From Struthidea cinerea (lineage: Eukaryota; Chordata; Aves; Passeriformes; Corcoracidae), in NCBI GenBank assembly GCA_013397865.1, contig VZTI01001127.1, forward strand, positions 248,001 through 312,000: a DNA stretch of 64,000 nt, read 5' to 3'. The notes below the pieces were generated by a model. That model saw only the letters and a list, made by a program, of their open reading frames with translations, did not search any database and was not told the origin of the DNA. Positions 26,874-39,340 of this stretch are shown in pieces. The translations under genes and the position numbers were made by a program. Every line of letters starts with the position of its first letter. Positions within the stretch are counted from its first letter, which is position 1.

Positions 26874-28428
26874 ACATAATTTCTCCATTCGTATTACATA
26901 TGGTGTATGGGTTTGATGAGGTCATGGTGTCATATATTGGAAATTGTTTCTGTGTAAATCATCAAGTGTAAGAAGAAACTATGGGACTCTGAGCCTTGCT
27001 TTAGAGAATAACAGTGGACAAACGTGTACCATAAAAACTAGTTTTTAACATTCTAACTCAAGCGAAAGCTCTCAGAATTTCACACTGTGAATCCATGTTT
27101 ACAAACATTACAGGTGGGCCCTCAGGCCTGGTTCTACCACAGCAATGTCTTTCACTACTCAAACTCCACAGCCCACACGCAACCGGTAAACCACTCTCTC
27201 CATTTCCACCAACCCAAACTGCTTCTTGCAGAGGCTGAGAGTCCCCCTTTTTTTTCACTTAGATGTAACAAGCCTAGTAGTTTATTTTCATCGATTGTCT
27301 GTATATCTCTATATTTTATCCATGTACTCTTTTGATGTATAGAAGTAGTATGAAACTCATGGTTTCCTTGTGGTAAGTGATCGTGATGCTGCCACGGGAT
27401 TTGAGACACTGATGAATGGTGCTATTTTGGACTTTAAATATGCTCCTTGGCAAGGTAGCTCTGATGGAGTTATTTTTTATTTCCATGTTCTGAGAAGGTG
27501 TTGGTACTTTGTTTTTCTGAATGTTGTTCTTTAGACTGGACTGACTTGTTTACTTGTGTCTTCAGTGTGGCTTTCTTATTCAGTGCTGTAGGTGAGTAAC
27601 TACTTATAGTGTACTAGTGAGGAACTGATTCCCTATCAGTGTCCACTCACAAACATGCAGTTATAGTGGGAGCAATCACAAAACTGTAATTTTCGTAAAA
27701 TCTCCTTTCTGACTCCTATCCACCTTATGGAGAAAGATGAGCAATAATTTTCCACCAACTTCTCAAAATCTCTTGATTTTTGTCTTTTTTTCTTACAAGC
27801 CTTTTTTAAAGAAGGGACAAGTTTTAATGTCCTCTTCAAATCCATAAACTAGGGGATATAGTAAGAAAAATACAGCAAATTTCTGGGAAGAGAAGTCCTA
27901 AAGGGGAAAGAATACATTTCCACAGTACTGTCAACATGTGGACTTTACATTTTTGTTCTTGCTCCCAAACTACTATCAATACAAAATAACACAAACCACA
28001 AAACTAAGCAGTATCATCTACTCATGGAGTGTTGTTGTGTTAGACACAGTCTGAAAGCCCACCTTAATTTTTTATATAATTCTGTCTTTTAGCTCTTCCT
28101 TTTACAGGGCAGGCCTTGTTCTGAACTGTCTTAGCTTCTGACTGTTAAATACCAATGCATGCACTGCACTTCTAGATTTCTTTCCTTTCCCTACCTTCTG
28201 TATCCCTTTCCTTGTACACTTTATTTTCCAATAGAATAGATACGTCTGCTGTGCTGTATATAGAGCAAGAAGTAATATTCAGCAGTTGTGGCATTTATGT
28301 ATAGTTGCAGTTGTGTACTGCTGAAAATGCAGGCTTTTGTAACAATGTGATCTTTAATAATGCAAGTACCCAATGTAATTTAGCTATTTTAGTAGGATTT
28401 GTTCAATAAATATGCAAGCTCTAAGGAT
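26874..28428 (+). other. NREP: NREP 3'UTR
   Basis: About 1.55 kb follow the stop codon without a recognisable coding segment and run to the AATAAA at 28405. A long UTR relative to the 204-nt CDS is normal for P311 mRNA. It is AT-rich. The final 230 nt (28200-28430) are compact and free of simple repeats, which suggests but does not prove constraint. The end is inferred from the poly(A) signal and the GT-rich bases after it. Confidence 0.75.
28405..28410 (+). terminator. NREP: NREP poly(A) signal AATAAA
   Basis: A canonical AATAAA within gttcaataaatatgcaag is followed about 25 nt later by a GT-rich element (gctgtgatgtgtctc), the standard arrangement for 3' end cleavage. Predicted cleavage is near 28425-28430. 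Confidence 0.75.
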
Positions 28429-30810
28429 AGCTGTGATGTGTCTCTTTCCTTATTACAATAAGGGGAGGGTTCCTTTCACCGATTGTTGTCACCTGTTCTT
28501 TTCCTGAATCCTGAGGTTTGTTTCAGGAATATGTGGTGAAGTAAAAGGTGATTCCTTTTGCTGCTTGCTAAACAATAGCTATCAAGATAACCTAAATGCC
28601 AGACCTGGATCTGGGAAATGATAGCTTGCTGGACAATGGCAGTCACGTCCTTAGCTTCCCAGACTGCTGAGTAGCTGGGTCAGATGTGAACTTGATGCAA
28701 TTTTTAGTAGCCCCAGGAGGACACTCTGGGGCTGTGCATGGCAAATACAACACATTTCATTTTCCACCTCTGGTAAACTGAATTAAAAGGTAATTTTCCT
28801 TGTGTGGGTAATACAGTTTAAAATAATGTTGATACAGTCCTCTCTTAAAAACACTTTTATTGGTGGAAAAGTAACACACGCATGGCTAAGTTTTAGAACA
28901 TATATTGGTTTCATTACAGTATAGATATAGCAGAGACAAAGATCATTTAATATACACTGTGATTAATAGTAGCTTCCTGAACAAGCCAAGATGGCATCCA
29001 CTTCTGTATATCAGCAATGGTGGCTGTGGCACACATGTAGTATCAGCTTCATAAGATTAAAAAAAAAGGACAAAAAGTTATAGTGATTATGCATTAAAGA
29101 AAAAAAAAAAAAAACAACAAACATATGGCCATTTTAAAGAATGCCCCTATGGTTTAATACATGTATTTTCACCTTTGGAATGAACTATAAAATTATATGA
29201 ATAAAATCATTGGGGGAAAAAAGTACAGTGTATATGTCTCACAGTCGGTTGTTGCAGAACACCATGACCAGCCACCTTTTTACCTACCTCATTAAATAAT
29301 CATTTCTGAAATAGACTAGTGAGAGTATTTTGAAAGCATTATGGTCAAATAAATTGATTCAGGAAACACTGGTTCCAACTTCAAACCTTTTTATGACATA
29401 TCATGGAGTATCTGGCAAATCAATATTTGTCCCTCAGCAAATCAAGCCAAAGATAAAACCCTGAAGATGTATTCTGCAAAACAGAAATAGTAATGAGTAC
29501 TTGCTTTCATAAAGCATTTTCAGCTATGCAGATAAAATCACTAATTAGGAACTAACTGTTTTTACCACTTAGCATCACATTTTAAATGAAAAGTAGGGCA
29601 GAACGGCATGTGTTATCAATTAAATTCCAATACTAAAAAATCTGCATCATTAATTACCAAATGCAGAAAACATTAATCCTTAGACCTTAGAGTTTGTGCC
29701 ACTGACAGTGTCCTGGGGAGGTGTATTAAAAAGTCTGATTCATATTAATAACTATATTCATTGGAAGTTAGCTAAATTCTGTCTGCCTGCATATAAAACA
29801 TACGGAAAAGAATCATAAAAAATTTAAATCAATAATACTTTAGTGCCAGACTCCAATTAAATTTCCACTATTAAAGCTGTACTACCGTATTACAAAAGAT
29901 AAAAAATAAAGTCAATATCCCACATAAGAAGTTCAAAGAGAAAAAGGAAATTTAAATAGAATGAAATGAGCCCAGATCTGTCTCATCAGCATCATGTTCT
30001 TGTGGGTGAAAAAAAGAACATGAGTATAACCAGAAAGCCAAGCAAGGTAATGGTTTAGCACCACTCAGCAGTGGCAATGATACAGCTGGAATAAGACATC
30101 CTCCTTGGGCACCCCAGCTCAGAGAACATGGGTACACTGTGGCAAGAGGCCAGGGAAAAGCAGCAGGAGTGGTGTGAGCGATGGCAGAGACTGTGGCTCA
30201 TGAGGACTGACAGAAACAAACAAGTTGGTTTAGTCCAAAGTGAAGCTAAAGAGCTGCTTTTCATAGGGGTAGAGAAAGACAGACCTCAGTGTCATAAAAC
30301 AGGTTGTGGTAATACCTCAATATCTCGAAAATACTGTCAAAGGTGGAAGGCTAGGAACAGGGTCAAGGAGTGGCCAAGGGAGGGGCTATCAGTGCTCATC
30401 TGAGACCTTTCAGATCACGTCGGCTCTGTTACCATTTGTATCACCTGTAACTCAAAGCCAGATGATCTTATTGTGAAGTAAAGACAGTCCAGAATCAGGA
30501 ATTTCTGTCTTTCTGTAGCTTCCTGAAAACTTCCCTGTCAGTGTGGCCCCACACACTTCCAGAACTATTCACACAAGACTTTCATTTCCCACTCACTTAC
30601 TACAGGCTGTGTCCAAGAGGCCCATGATCTATGTGCTAAAGCACAAGACACCTTTTTGTGGCCCCTCACATCCCTGTTTACTAAGGTTCATTTAGAGTTC
30701 TGGCACAGTAAGAGGCAGAAATGCAGGAGCTTTGGGCTTTGCTGCTGCAGCCATGAGAACAGAAGTAACTTACATTCTAGTGCAGAGAAAAGAAAGACCA
30801 GGAGGAAAAA

Positions 30811-30837
30811 GGGGGGGGGGGGGGGGGGGGGGTGGGA
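30811..30837. repeat. Poly-G tract (22 G) abutting a gap
   Basis: Twenty-two consecutive G (30811-30832), then TGGGA, then unknown bases. Its minus strand is poly-C. The tract can form G-quadruplex DNA and is a plausible cause of the adjacent gap. Confidence 0.9.
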
Positions 30838-30900
30838 NNNNNNNNNNNNNNNNNNNNNNNNNNNNNNNNNNNNNNNNNNNNNNNNNNNNNNNNNNNNNNN
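30838..30900. other. Assembly gap (63 N)
   Basis: All N, between a poly-G tract and a (GAAA)n purine repeat (30901-30912). The missing sequence is probably more purine simple repeat. Confidence 0.97.
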
Positions 30901-32689
30901 GAAAGAAAGAAAGATGGACAGAAATATAGCAAGCAATTAAGGGGAACTAAGAAATTCCAAACTTGAGCCTGTCTGGAGCCTGTCTGAAGCCTGTCTGAAC
31001 TAGAGCTCCAGAGGTGCAAGGTTTGCAGAGAGAAAACACAAGTGTCACATTCCAGTTTGGAACAGCTATTTTCCTTCACAGATACAGAGCTCTGACATGC
31101 CCTGTTTAAAACATGCAGGAAGCAATCTTGGCTTTATGAGACAGTTGTTAGTGGGGTTCTTTCTCACCACATTTTGTGAGTGAGGAGCTGCAGGAGAGGG
31201 GGCAGGCTGGCAGCCCCACTGGTAAAAGACATAGCAGGACAAGAGACCCTTGGCAAGCCGTGCCAGGGGCAGGGTGCAGGTTTATCCCAGCTTGGGTCTT
31301 GAGACTCCAGAACTTTCTATGCCTATGGACATGCCTGGCAAAGTTCAGACAGCGGCCACGACACTTCGGGCCTGTGTCCTGGTCCTGGGCTAAGAAGGGG
31401 AACACAGTATAACAGAGCAGACACACTGTAGTTTGTATCACCCTGAAGAAAGAGCCCAGTATTTGGATACTCAAATGCTGCCTGCTTATGCTGGAGGAAA
31501 AAAAAAAAAAAAAAGAGAGAGAGAGAAGAAAATAAAAGAGAAAAAAAGAGAAGAAAATACATCCTGCATTTATAGTTCAGCTGCTATGTAAACATAACCT
31601 AGAATCCTCAGGTATCCTACTAGCACACTGACAATCCTGTCTGCCTACACCCATCCATCTGAACTATTTTGTAAGTGCATCCAGAGCTACCATCTGTCTC
31701 TCAGGGTATGGCCAGAGCACAAAGTGCTGTGTAGGCTGGTGTAAATTATCTCAGGAAGCAGAGTAACTGCAAAATCAGCACTGCCTGAAAAAAAAAACCC
31801 AGTCAGTAAAGGATGCTCATGCTCTTTGTGTATTCATTTCTGTCTTGCCATCTCTGATGCTGCCTGAGCACCTTAACTTGATCCCACCAGTCAATTTGCA
31901 ACATTTCAGAGCAGCTTAACTCTATGGATGCTCTGAGGGTTCTGAATTGGTGTTTTAAGTTGTGGGTTTAAAGCTTTCACCCTGTATGTCGCTTGGTGTG
32001 TGCTGCTTTTCAGACCTCTCAGATTCTTGTGACTCATCTAATATTTTCCAGCTGCTGATTCCAGAGGAAGAGATGTGACCCAACAGCTGATGTTTTATAC
32101 AATGAAAGAGTATCCTGTTTGCACAGCACTGTTTCAAATTCATATTGCACGTGTCCAAAGTTAAACCCATTAATCTGTCCAGATAGATAATCATATTATT
32201 GGGAAATTTATTTTGTGTGACTTAGAACAGATCCTGAAGGTTCCAAAAAGTCACAGAACCTGGGACTTCTATTTTCCAGGATATATCCTCAGGATGAAAG
32301 TGCTGAGCAGGTTTCTTGTGCATTTTTTCATGTATTCTCAGGTGGTTTTTTGCAGTCTCAAGTCTCTAGTTCATCTCAACAGACTCACATTCAGAAATAT
32401 GAGTGCAGAAAGGTCTTCGTGGTATAATTTCTCCACTCAGCACTGCATCTTCCCCAAAGCTGCTTTTCTCAGCTGCACATTTAACTGTGTGTTCCTAATA
32501 AAACTCTCTGTACCCATCCACTCAAGAATTACCACAGACCATCCAGCTTTATGCAACAAAATTACTGGACAGCAAGCCCTAAAGGCTGCTACGTTTTCAG
32601 CTAGGCTGCCACAGGTTTTACAGCTACAACTAGAATTGCTCTCCCACCCGTTATGCAATCAGTCTCCTCGCTGGCTGTAGTGGCAGCTG

Positions 32690-32900
32690 CTGGAGTTAAG
32701 TGTGTCAGCAGGCTGCCAGGGCAGCCCTGCTCTGGAGGCTTCGCTCCCCTGTGAGTCATCTTGGCTTGGTCACTTTTTCCCCACTACTGCCGCTCGCTCG
32801 GAGGTGAGTTTCTGCCCATGAGTCACCAGCGTGGCTGTAGAGCCCCGTCTGCTGAGGTCCCCTGGGAGGCTCAGGAGCCGTAATGTTTCCGGCACAGACT
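32690..32900. promoter_or_regulatory. GC-richer patch with two AP-1-type sites
   Basis: This patch is locally richer in GC and CpG than its surroundings. It carries TGAGTCA at 32752-32758 and again at 32819-32825, 67 bp apart on the same strand. TGAGTCA is the consensus for AP-1 (FOS/JUN). The patch lies about 4.3 kb past the NREP poly(A) site and could be an enhancer. Two 7-mers close together can also occur by chance, so confidence is low. Confidence 0.3.
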
Positions 32901-35900
32901 CCGCTCAGCCGATCAAAACCACCTGTAGCCTCTAACAAATTCACAGTCCGTTTGCTTTCTTTTCAAGTCCGACAAATTCTCGGTGTTTCCTTGGTAGCCC
33001 ACCCAAGCTGGCAGCGCTGTTCACAGGAAGGTTGCATGAGGACAGGACTGCATGTGGCAAAAACACCCTTAAAAAAAAAAAAAAAAAAGGAGCAGGGGGA
33101 GGGTACAAAAAAGGATGCCTGAACACTGTGTTTGTAAATAAACAGCAATATGTTATCAGTAAGTTAACTGTAGCAGCAGGAAACATTTCTGTTAGATTCT
33201 GGAAAGCCAGCCATGACAGGAAATTGTTATGTAAAGTGCAAAACGGCTACTATTTAAAAGTGTGCTTTCATCAACAAAGGGAGAAAAGATGCATTTCATG
33301 CTTTTCACTCTGAAATACATCAATATGAGCAATTTGAGGTAGCTCTTTTCAGTGGGGAACCTCAAGTTAGCAGACTTGCAATTTACTGTAACTGTTGAAG
33401 CTCACAGTGTTGGCAGATCACACATGAGAGCAGAGGAAAGAGACTGGGCATTGTTCCCCAAGTTTCATCTGCTGCTTGTCCTGTTACTGAAGGATCTGAA
33501 CCTCTGAAGTCAGAAGAGAGGAGCTGGATACTGGCAAGGGGTGCACAGCTGGGCACTCCACCTCCCACCTTGCCAGAGCCCCAGTGCTCTCTGGAGCTCT
33601 CTGCTCCATTTTCCTTTGCCCGAAGGGTCACAAAGAAGCAAGTTTAGGCTAGATAAGCCCAAGTCTAGCTGCTGTGAGTCAAGAAACCCGTCTACAGCCC
33701 CCAGGTGTATTTGATAATCCATGAAAACACAGCACACATGTCCAGAGGCTGAGGAGAAGCTTGCTGAAGAGAAATGAGAGAAGTGGGATGGATTACTCCA
33801 GTCCCTGAAAGCAAGGTGGTCAAAGACCTGGAAGGTAGGGAATGACTCCCTGTGATAGAAAAGAGGTATCTTGATCAAATCCTTTTCTATGTTTAATGGT
33901 ATCCTAATTTCCAATAAATTCAGTAGAAGGAGAATCCAAGAACACTGTGTGCCTAAATCGCATGCCAAACCCAGGGATTTTGAAACAGTAAACCATCCAT
34001 CTGATCTCACACAGTGGTAAATGCTGAGCTATTCCACTGGAATTACCAGGCTGAATAAACAAGATCAAAATCAGGTTCATGGGGATGACCCAAAACTCTT
34101 GATGCACTTGTGAAGCAGACATTCCAGCTGGGTGAGGGAAACTGCAGAGCTCAGCTCTTATAGCCCAGGCAGTGTCACTGATGTTGTCTTACAGACAGGC
34201 ACAGTTTGAACAGAAGAGCATAATTCTGCTTGGGGTAGGCAAATCTCCCTCAGGTGAGCTCTGCCCATGCACACCACCCCTGCCCTTCCACCCACCCTGG
34301 GACGCTGAAAGGCAAACCTCAGGTTTTCTCTCCTTTTAGGGGTGCTTGGCTGCTACTGCTCAGAAACTGAAGCTCTCCATGCATTTTAAGAAAGTCCACC
34401 ACTCCAATTGTGGACAGCTTTCCTTTATCAAGGTGATTGTGCTGTGATGTTCCCCCCTGAGGGACTGAACTGCTCTGATGTGAAGGAGTGACATAAGCCA
34501 GAGCTCACCTTCTGCTGGGAAGCTTTGGGACCCGTCTAAGCAACACTTAATCAGCTATAAGGCATTTTTTTGGACAGTGAATAATTTTGTACTGATTTAG
34601 GTATTACAGCCCACAGAAAGGAGTCAGAACACAGGTTCCCTGAAAACTCAGATTTGTCCAGATGCTCTAATGGGCTTTGCATTGCTCTAATCTCCTTGAA
34701 AGGTGAAGACAACCTGGAACTGGCATCAGGAATGGGTCTTGTCTTGCTGGACCATAAGGAAGGCACAAGGTGGACACAGGTCTCTTCTTTTGCATTAATT
34801 CCTGTGCTGCAAAGCCAATACCCTTTTATTTTACACTCCCACCTATTGTATTTGTAAACACGCATCTCAGAAATGTGAGCAGCAATTCAAGTTACAGATT
34901 GTGATGGAACAAACATCTTGTTTGTGGATAGTGCAGTAATGTTCTGTTCCGTGGCAGGTAAGGCAAGGTTAGTTCCTGCTTCTGAAAACCATATGACTTT
35001 GTGTTTATTTCAGACTGGCACAGGTGGACCCACTTCAGAAAGCTGGGCTTCCTTGTACTCCTTGGAACCACAAGTAGTACTGAACCTGTTCCTGCACAGC
35101 CCATCAGCAAACCATCCCCATAAACATAAACTCTCTTTTGAGAGGATAGAGTGCTGTTAAGGAAATAGATTTTTGAAGCCTGAGAGAGTAATTACCTGTG
35201 TCCTTTATTTTTATCCCTTTGGAGAAGAACATAATGTTTTCTGGTTAACCTTAAAGTCTTGAACCCTAGAAAACATTATGTAATGTGTTATATTAGGGAT
35301 ATCATGCAAAACTAAGAGAAATAGTTCTCCAGAAGCTTCTCAGCAATAATAAACTATAAGGGATAGGCAGAGATGATAATTTCAGAACATCTTATTTCAA
35401 TACTGTTAACCTATATAAGACCTTTCAATAATTTCTGACTCTCTAATAAACAAAACTATCTATACTCAGGGTGGTAGGTATATCTGAGAACAAAACAAAT
35501 ATCTAAATTTGTTAAATATTGCTACATTTTATGTAGATAAATTTTAGCACTGATATTTTTAAAGCAAACTACCAGAAGTAGGCTGGTGAACATCACACTC
35601 TCCTGCATATCAGGAAACCCCCTTGGGAGCAAGGGAGACAGCAGGCCAGAGTTTTGCTGGATTATAAATAACCAGGTTTGGCCTGGCTCTTTTGCAGATT
35701 ATGAAAGTTCAGTGTGGAAGAGGAAAGCGGATTAGGGGCCTCATGTTGCCTATTTCTGAGCCAGAAGGTTGCTTTTACAGTACAGGCAGGAGGCAAAGGA
35801 GTAGGACAGGAATGGCTGCTGCCCCTGGGAGTGGGCAGATAAGTGAATGGCACGTCTCCCCACTTCCTGCACAGCACAAAGCTGCTTCTGTACTACGCAA

Positions 35901-38119
35901 CAGATCTTTTTGGCTAGTTTGGCATCTTGGAGGGCACAAACTAACATGCTGTGCCCTCAGTATGTCAGTGTGTCAAAGTAACTCAAGGCCAGAGTAGGAG
36001 TCTTTTATTTGAGCCTGAGAGAGTGGTGGCTTATGAACTGGCTCTGGGCAGCAATCAATTCTTACAATATTTTGGAGGTGTGTATTCATGGCTAATTGGG
36101 ACTGCACCACTCACCTTTGATCTGGCAGGTCTCAACTAGTATTTCCCCAAAGTACTCCACTTCCATGCCAAGCCTGTGCCACTGACTGATTTTCTGTTTC
36201 ATTCATGTTTCCAGAATGATATGTGGGTGCTACTGAAAAGAAACCAAATAAATAGGAAGCAGTAGGTGAGGGAAGCTACTTTATCCAATGCACTCAGGAC
36301 TCTCTAATCATCTACTAGTTGCTAAAAATATTTTTTTTCCCTGCTAGGAAACAAAAATACATATATCAATGTCTTGGACCATGGCATTTGCAGGAGTATG
36401 CACCTCACGTTGCCAATCTGAACAGTCATGGATGTCCAGTGCTGTGCTATTTTCTTGATTTACTGCTGATTCCCTGGTACTCATAACAAAAAGTAGAGAG
36501 AAAATCTAACAGTGAATGAGGTGTCTGTCCCAGCTTGATACCAACCCTCATTGGGCTCTCACAAAACTTATTGACTCTAATAAAAGCAAGCAGTTGTAAA
36601 ACCAGAGCTGAAATCCCCGAGGGAGAAAGGTTAATGGCACCAGAAAAACCTATTCCTCAGGGCCAGCACACCTGTGCTGCTGGATGCAGAAGAGCCAGGA
36701 GGATGCACGGCAGTTGCAGGAGGTTCCCCTAGGAACAGCTGCAGTCCTTAAAAGAGGTGCTATCTCTAAGTCCTTCTAAGCCACAGCTCCTGATACACCA
36801 GCTGCTTTTGAAAAAGTAGCTTTAAATTATCCCTGTCTTCTTTTTACAGGTGTAAGAGGAAATAATACTGATTATTAGGTTTTGTAATGTGAGAGGATGC
36901 AGAAATCCCTGAGATTGAGTTAAAAATGTGCATTAAAAACAGCCCAAAGACCAGTGTGTGACACTAAAAAAAAAAAGGGAAACTAGTCATGTTCACTGAT
37001 TTCTTATGACAACTACTGCAAGTCACTCTGGGTCAGAACTAAAAAAAAAAGAAACCCAACCAACTACAACAAAAATAAAAACAACAAAAACAACAACAGG
37101 AAGAGAAAAACAAAAGAATCCAACTATGAGTTCCATGCTGGAGTGTACTTTTGGCACTCCAAGTGTGTAACCTACCCCCACTTCCTTGCGCATTTTCACC
37201 ACAACTCCTTTATAAAACACTACCTTCTCCCTTCCCAGCAGTTCTGCAGGGACAGCCCAGTCACTGTGAAGCACTAAAACCATGGCAGTCTGATGTATGG
37301 AAGTATGAAAGATGCATGCAGTGGTTGTCATTATTCCTTTCTCCACACTGTTACTACACTGGCTCAAAGGACTGATTGCTGACACTTCAGGACTCTACAA
37401 ACATGAAACACCTGCTGTAGCTAACAGTACCTGCCTCAACACACAGGCTTTCCCTCAGTTACACTCCTGTACTCTAGTGGCAACATTATCTGGGCTCAAC
37501 AATAGTTGTTGCTTCTCCCTGTATGCTCAGCCCCAATTTACTTGTGAGGAACATTTACATGTTTGCTGTATCCATTTGGGGTTTTGTTGTTTAGTTGAGT
37601 CTACTCTTGATGTAAGTTACTGAGTTTAAGTTACTCACAGCTTTCCAAAAATTCTGTCATAGCTTTTAGTAATAATAGTGACTATTGGTATTCAAAACTC
37701 AAATTACACTGACTAATGTAACCAAGTTTTTCTAAGCCTTTGTAGTTTGCTGTCCCAGTTTGAGGTCACACCAAGACATTTGCCTTGATGAGTTGCTTGC
37801 TAAGGCCATAAGGGTCTTCTCATTGCTGGTCATAAGGTATGGGATTTGGCCATTATTTTATCCTGTGTCGAGGGATATATTCCTTTAAATCGTTTGAATA
37901 GTCTCATCCTCCTCTAGAGTTAGCAATGCCTTGCAACGGAAATTTCCAAATCCTTCTCTACACCGCGGGGTATTGTGCATAGGCCTGTACTTTCATCTGT
38001 GCAAGATAAGAGAAGTTGGCCTTAGCCAATTAAATTAATTGATCACAAAGGTTTTAAGACAAAATACCAAAAGTTTGAAAGTTTGAAACAAAACTAATGA
38101 CGTTATACAAACCATTTTT

Positions 38120-39340
38120 TTTAGCAGTCAGCAAGGATTTGATGAGAACAAAATTGCATCCAACCAATCCCATTTCCTTTATGGGAGGTTATAATGAGGT
38201 TAAAGGCTTGCGAATAAACAATAGAAATCATAAATCTTATCTTTCATTATGTTTTTGATATTGGCTGATGTGATCATGTTTTAAAAAACTAGGCAAACCA
38301 AGACTGGATGAAATATATTTGCATGGGAGCAAAACTGGAGAACCGTACCAGAAAAGTGCTCAGCCATTTACTACAAAAACACAGTTGTGAATTAAGTCCT
38401 TATCTTTGTCCAAATCAATATTTCCAGTAACTAGGATATTGAACTAGGAAGAAACCCAATTGAAATCTAGGTACTGAGGTAAAGTACAGTCAGTGCCAGT
38501 GGTAAAAACCGGGAACACTGGAAATTTTCATAACAAATTAATATTTTTTCTTTTTAAAGGGAGTGTTGTTCAAGAAGAGGTCAGTGTCGCCCAGTGCTTA
38601 GACAGTCAAATTCTTGGGTAGTACTTCTGTAGAAAACTGTCTGGGATTTATAATGGATCTGAAGCTGGGAGGAGTTAATCTGCTGCTGTTGCTAGAAAAG
38701 CTAACACTCTACCAGATTATACAAACAGAGGCACTAACATAAAGGGCTCATGCAGAACTCATTCCACTCCCATCAGCATTTGCAAAACCTCAGATGAACA
38801 GCTGTATCTGGTTTTGGGTAAGGCACTTTGTCTTGGGGTGACTTTATAATGTGTATCCCCTATCGCTACCCTATGCCCACCAATCTCGTCTGTGTCTTTA
38901 AACTGAGCCTGAGAAGGACAGAAAACAAAAAACGTTTCAGAGCAGTTGTTTCAAGGACACAACCTGACTTCCATCAGAGGTATTCTCCTCCAAATTTGTC
39001 CAAACTAGGACACACTTCCTGCAAGATGGGGAGAAGCTGGAGGGTGTCCAGGAGAGACCAGTGAGAGTAGCCAGAGGTCTAGAAAATGTGCTCAGTGAGG
39101 AAAGACTGCATGAAATAGGACTGTGTAATTTAACATGTGGGGAACACAACAAAAAAGGCAGCTGCAAAGGGGCAGAGGAAAAATTTTGTTTCCTCATTCA
39201 TGAGAGTCAGGGCAGGATGCAAAGAGCCTAAATCAGAGTAGGGAGGGTTAGGTTTAATGTTTGAAAGTGGTTTCCTAACAGCTTGGCCTCTGCTGCAGGA
39301 CATCTTTGAAAGAAAAATGGTACAAATTTTCCAAGATGTG
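38120..39340 (+). mobile_element. Ancient degenerate CR1-type LINE fragment
   Basis: Sequence such as cagcaaggatttgatgagaa and ccaaccaatcccatttcctt, then tttgatattggctgatgtga, follows the order of the reverse-transcriptase part of old amniote CR1 elements. Further on, gaagctgggaggagtt corresponds to the conserved tract meaning 'thin-strand ACCAAGCTGGGAGG'. Near 39030-39080 agaagctggagggtgtccag and gccagaggtctagaaaatgt match the usual 3' part, and 39236-39285 resembles the segment around the end of ORF2. It has many stops and small indels and encodes nothing. Pieces may belong to one insertion or two adjacent ones. Confidence 0.65.

Larger units (their letters stand above)
8378..28428 (+). other. 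NREP: NREP transcription unit, visible part (gene span)
   Basis: This is the visible extent of the NREP (P311) gene. It includes the end of the CpG island, a candidate 5'UTR exon (8500-8547), the initiator exon (10039-10101), the second coding exon (23283-23360), and the terminal exon with stop at 26871-26873. A 3'UTR follows to a poly(A) signal at 28405-28410. All three recognised exons have consensus splice sites and join in phase 0. The left boundary is the gap edge, not a true start. The right boundary is the inferred cleavage zone 15-20 nt after AATAAA. In mammals NREP has several alternative 5' exons, so further 5' exons may exist upstream or in the gap. Confidence 0.85.
28430..38115. 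other. Intergenic region downstream of NREP
   Basis: No supported gene was found. Contents are simple A-rich tracts (29100-29114, 31497-31555, 33070-33088, 37041-37100), the poly-G tract with a small gap near 30.8 kb, and a GC-richer patch near 32.7-32.9 kb. Open frames are short and lack recognisable domains. In mammals the neighbour on this side is STARD4 at some distance, and no STARD4 exon was recognised here. Confidence 0.55.

Noticed and set aside
32213..32680. 155-codon plus-strand frame downstream of NREP
   Set aside because: Random-like composition with no domain recognised. A frame of this length is expected somewhere in 64 kb of six-frame translation.
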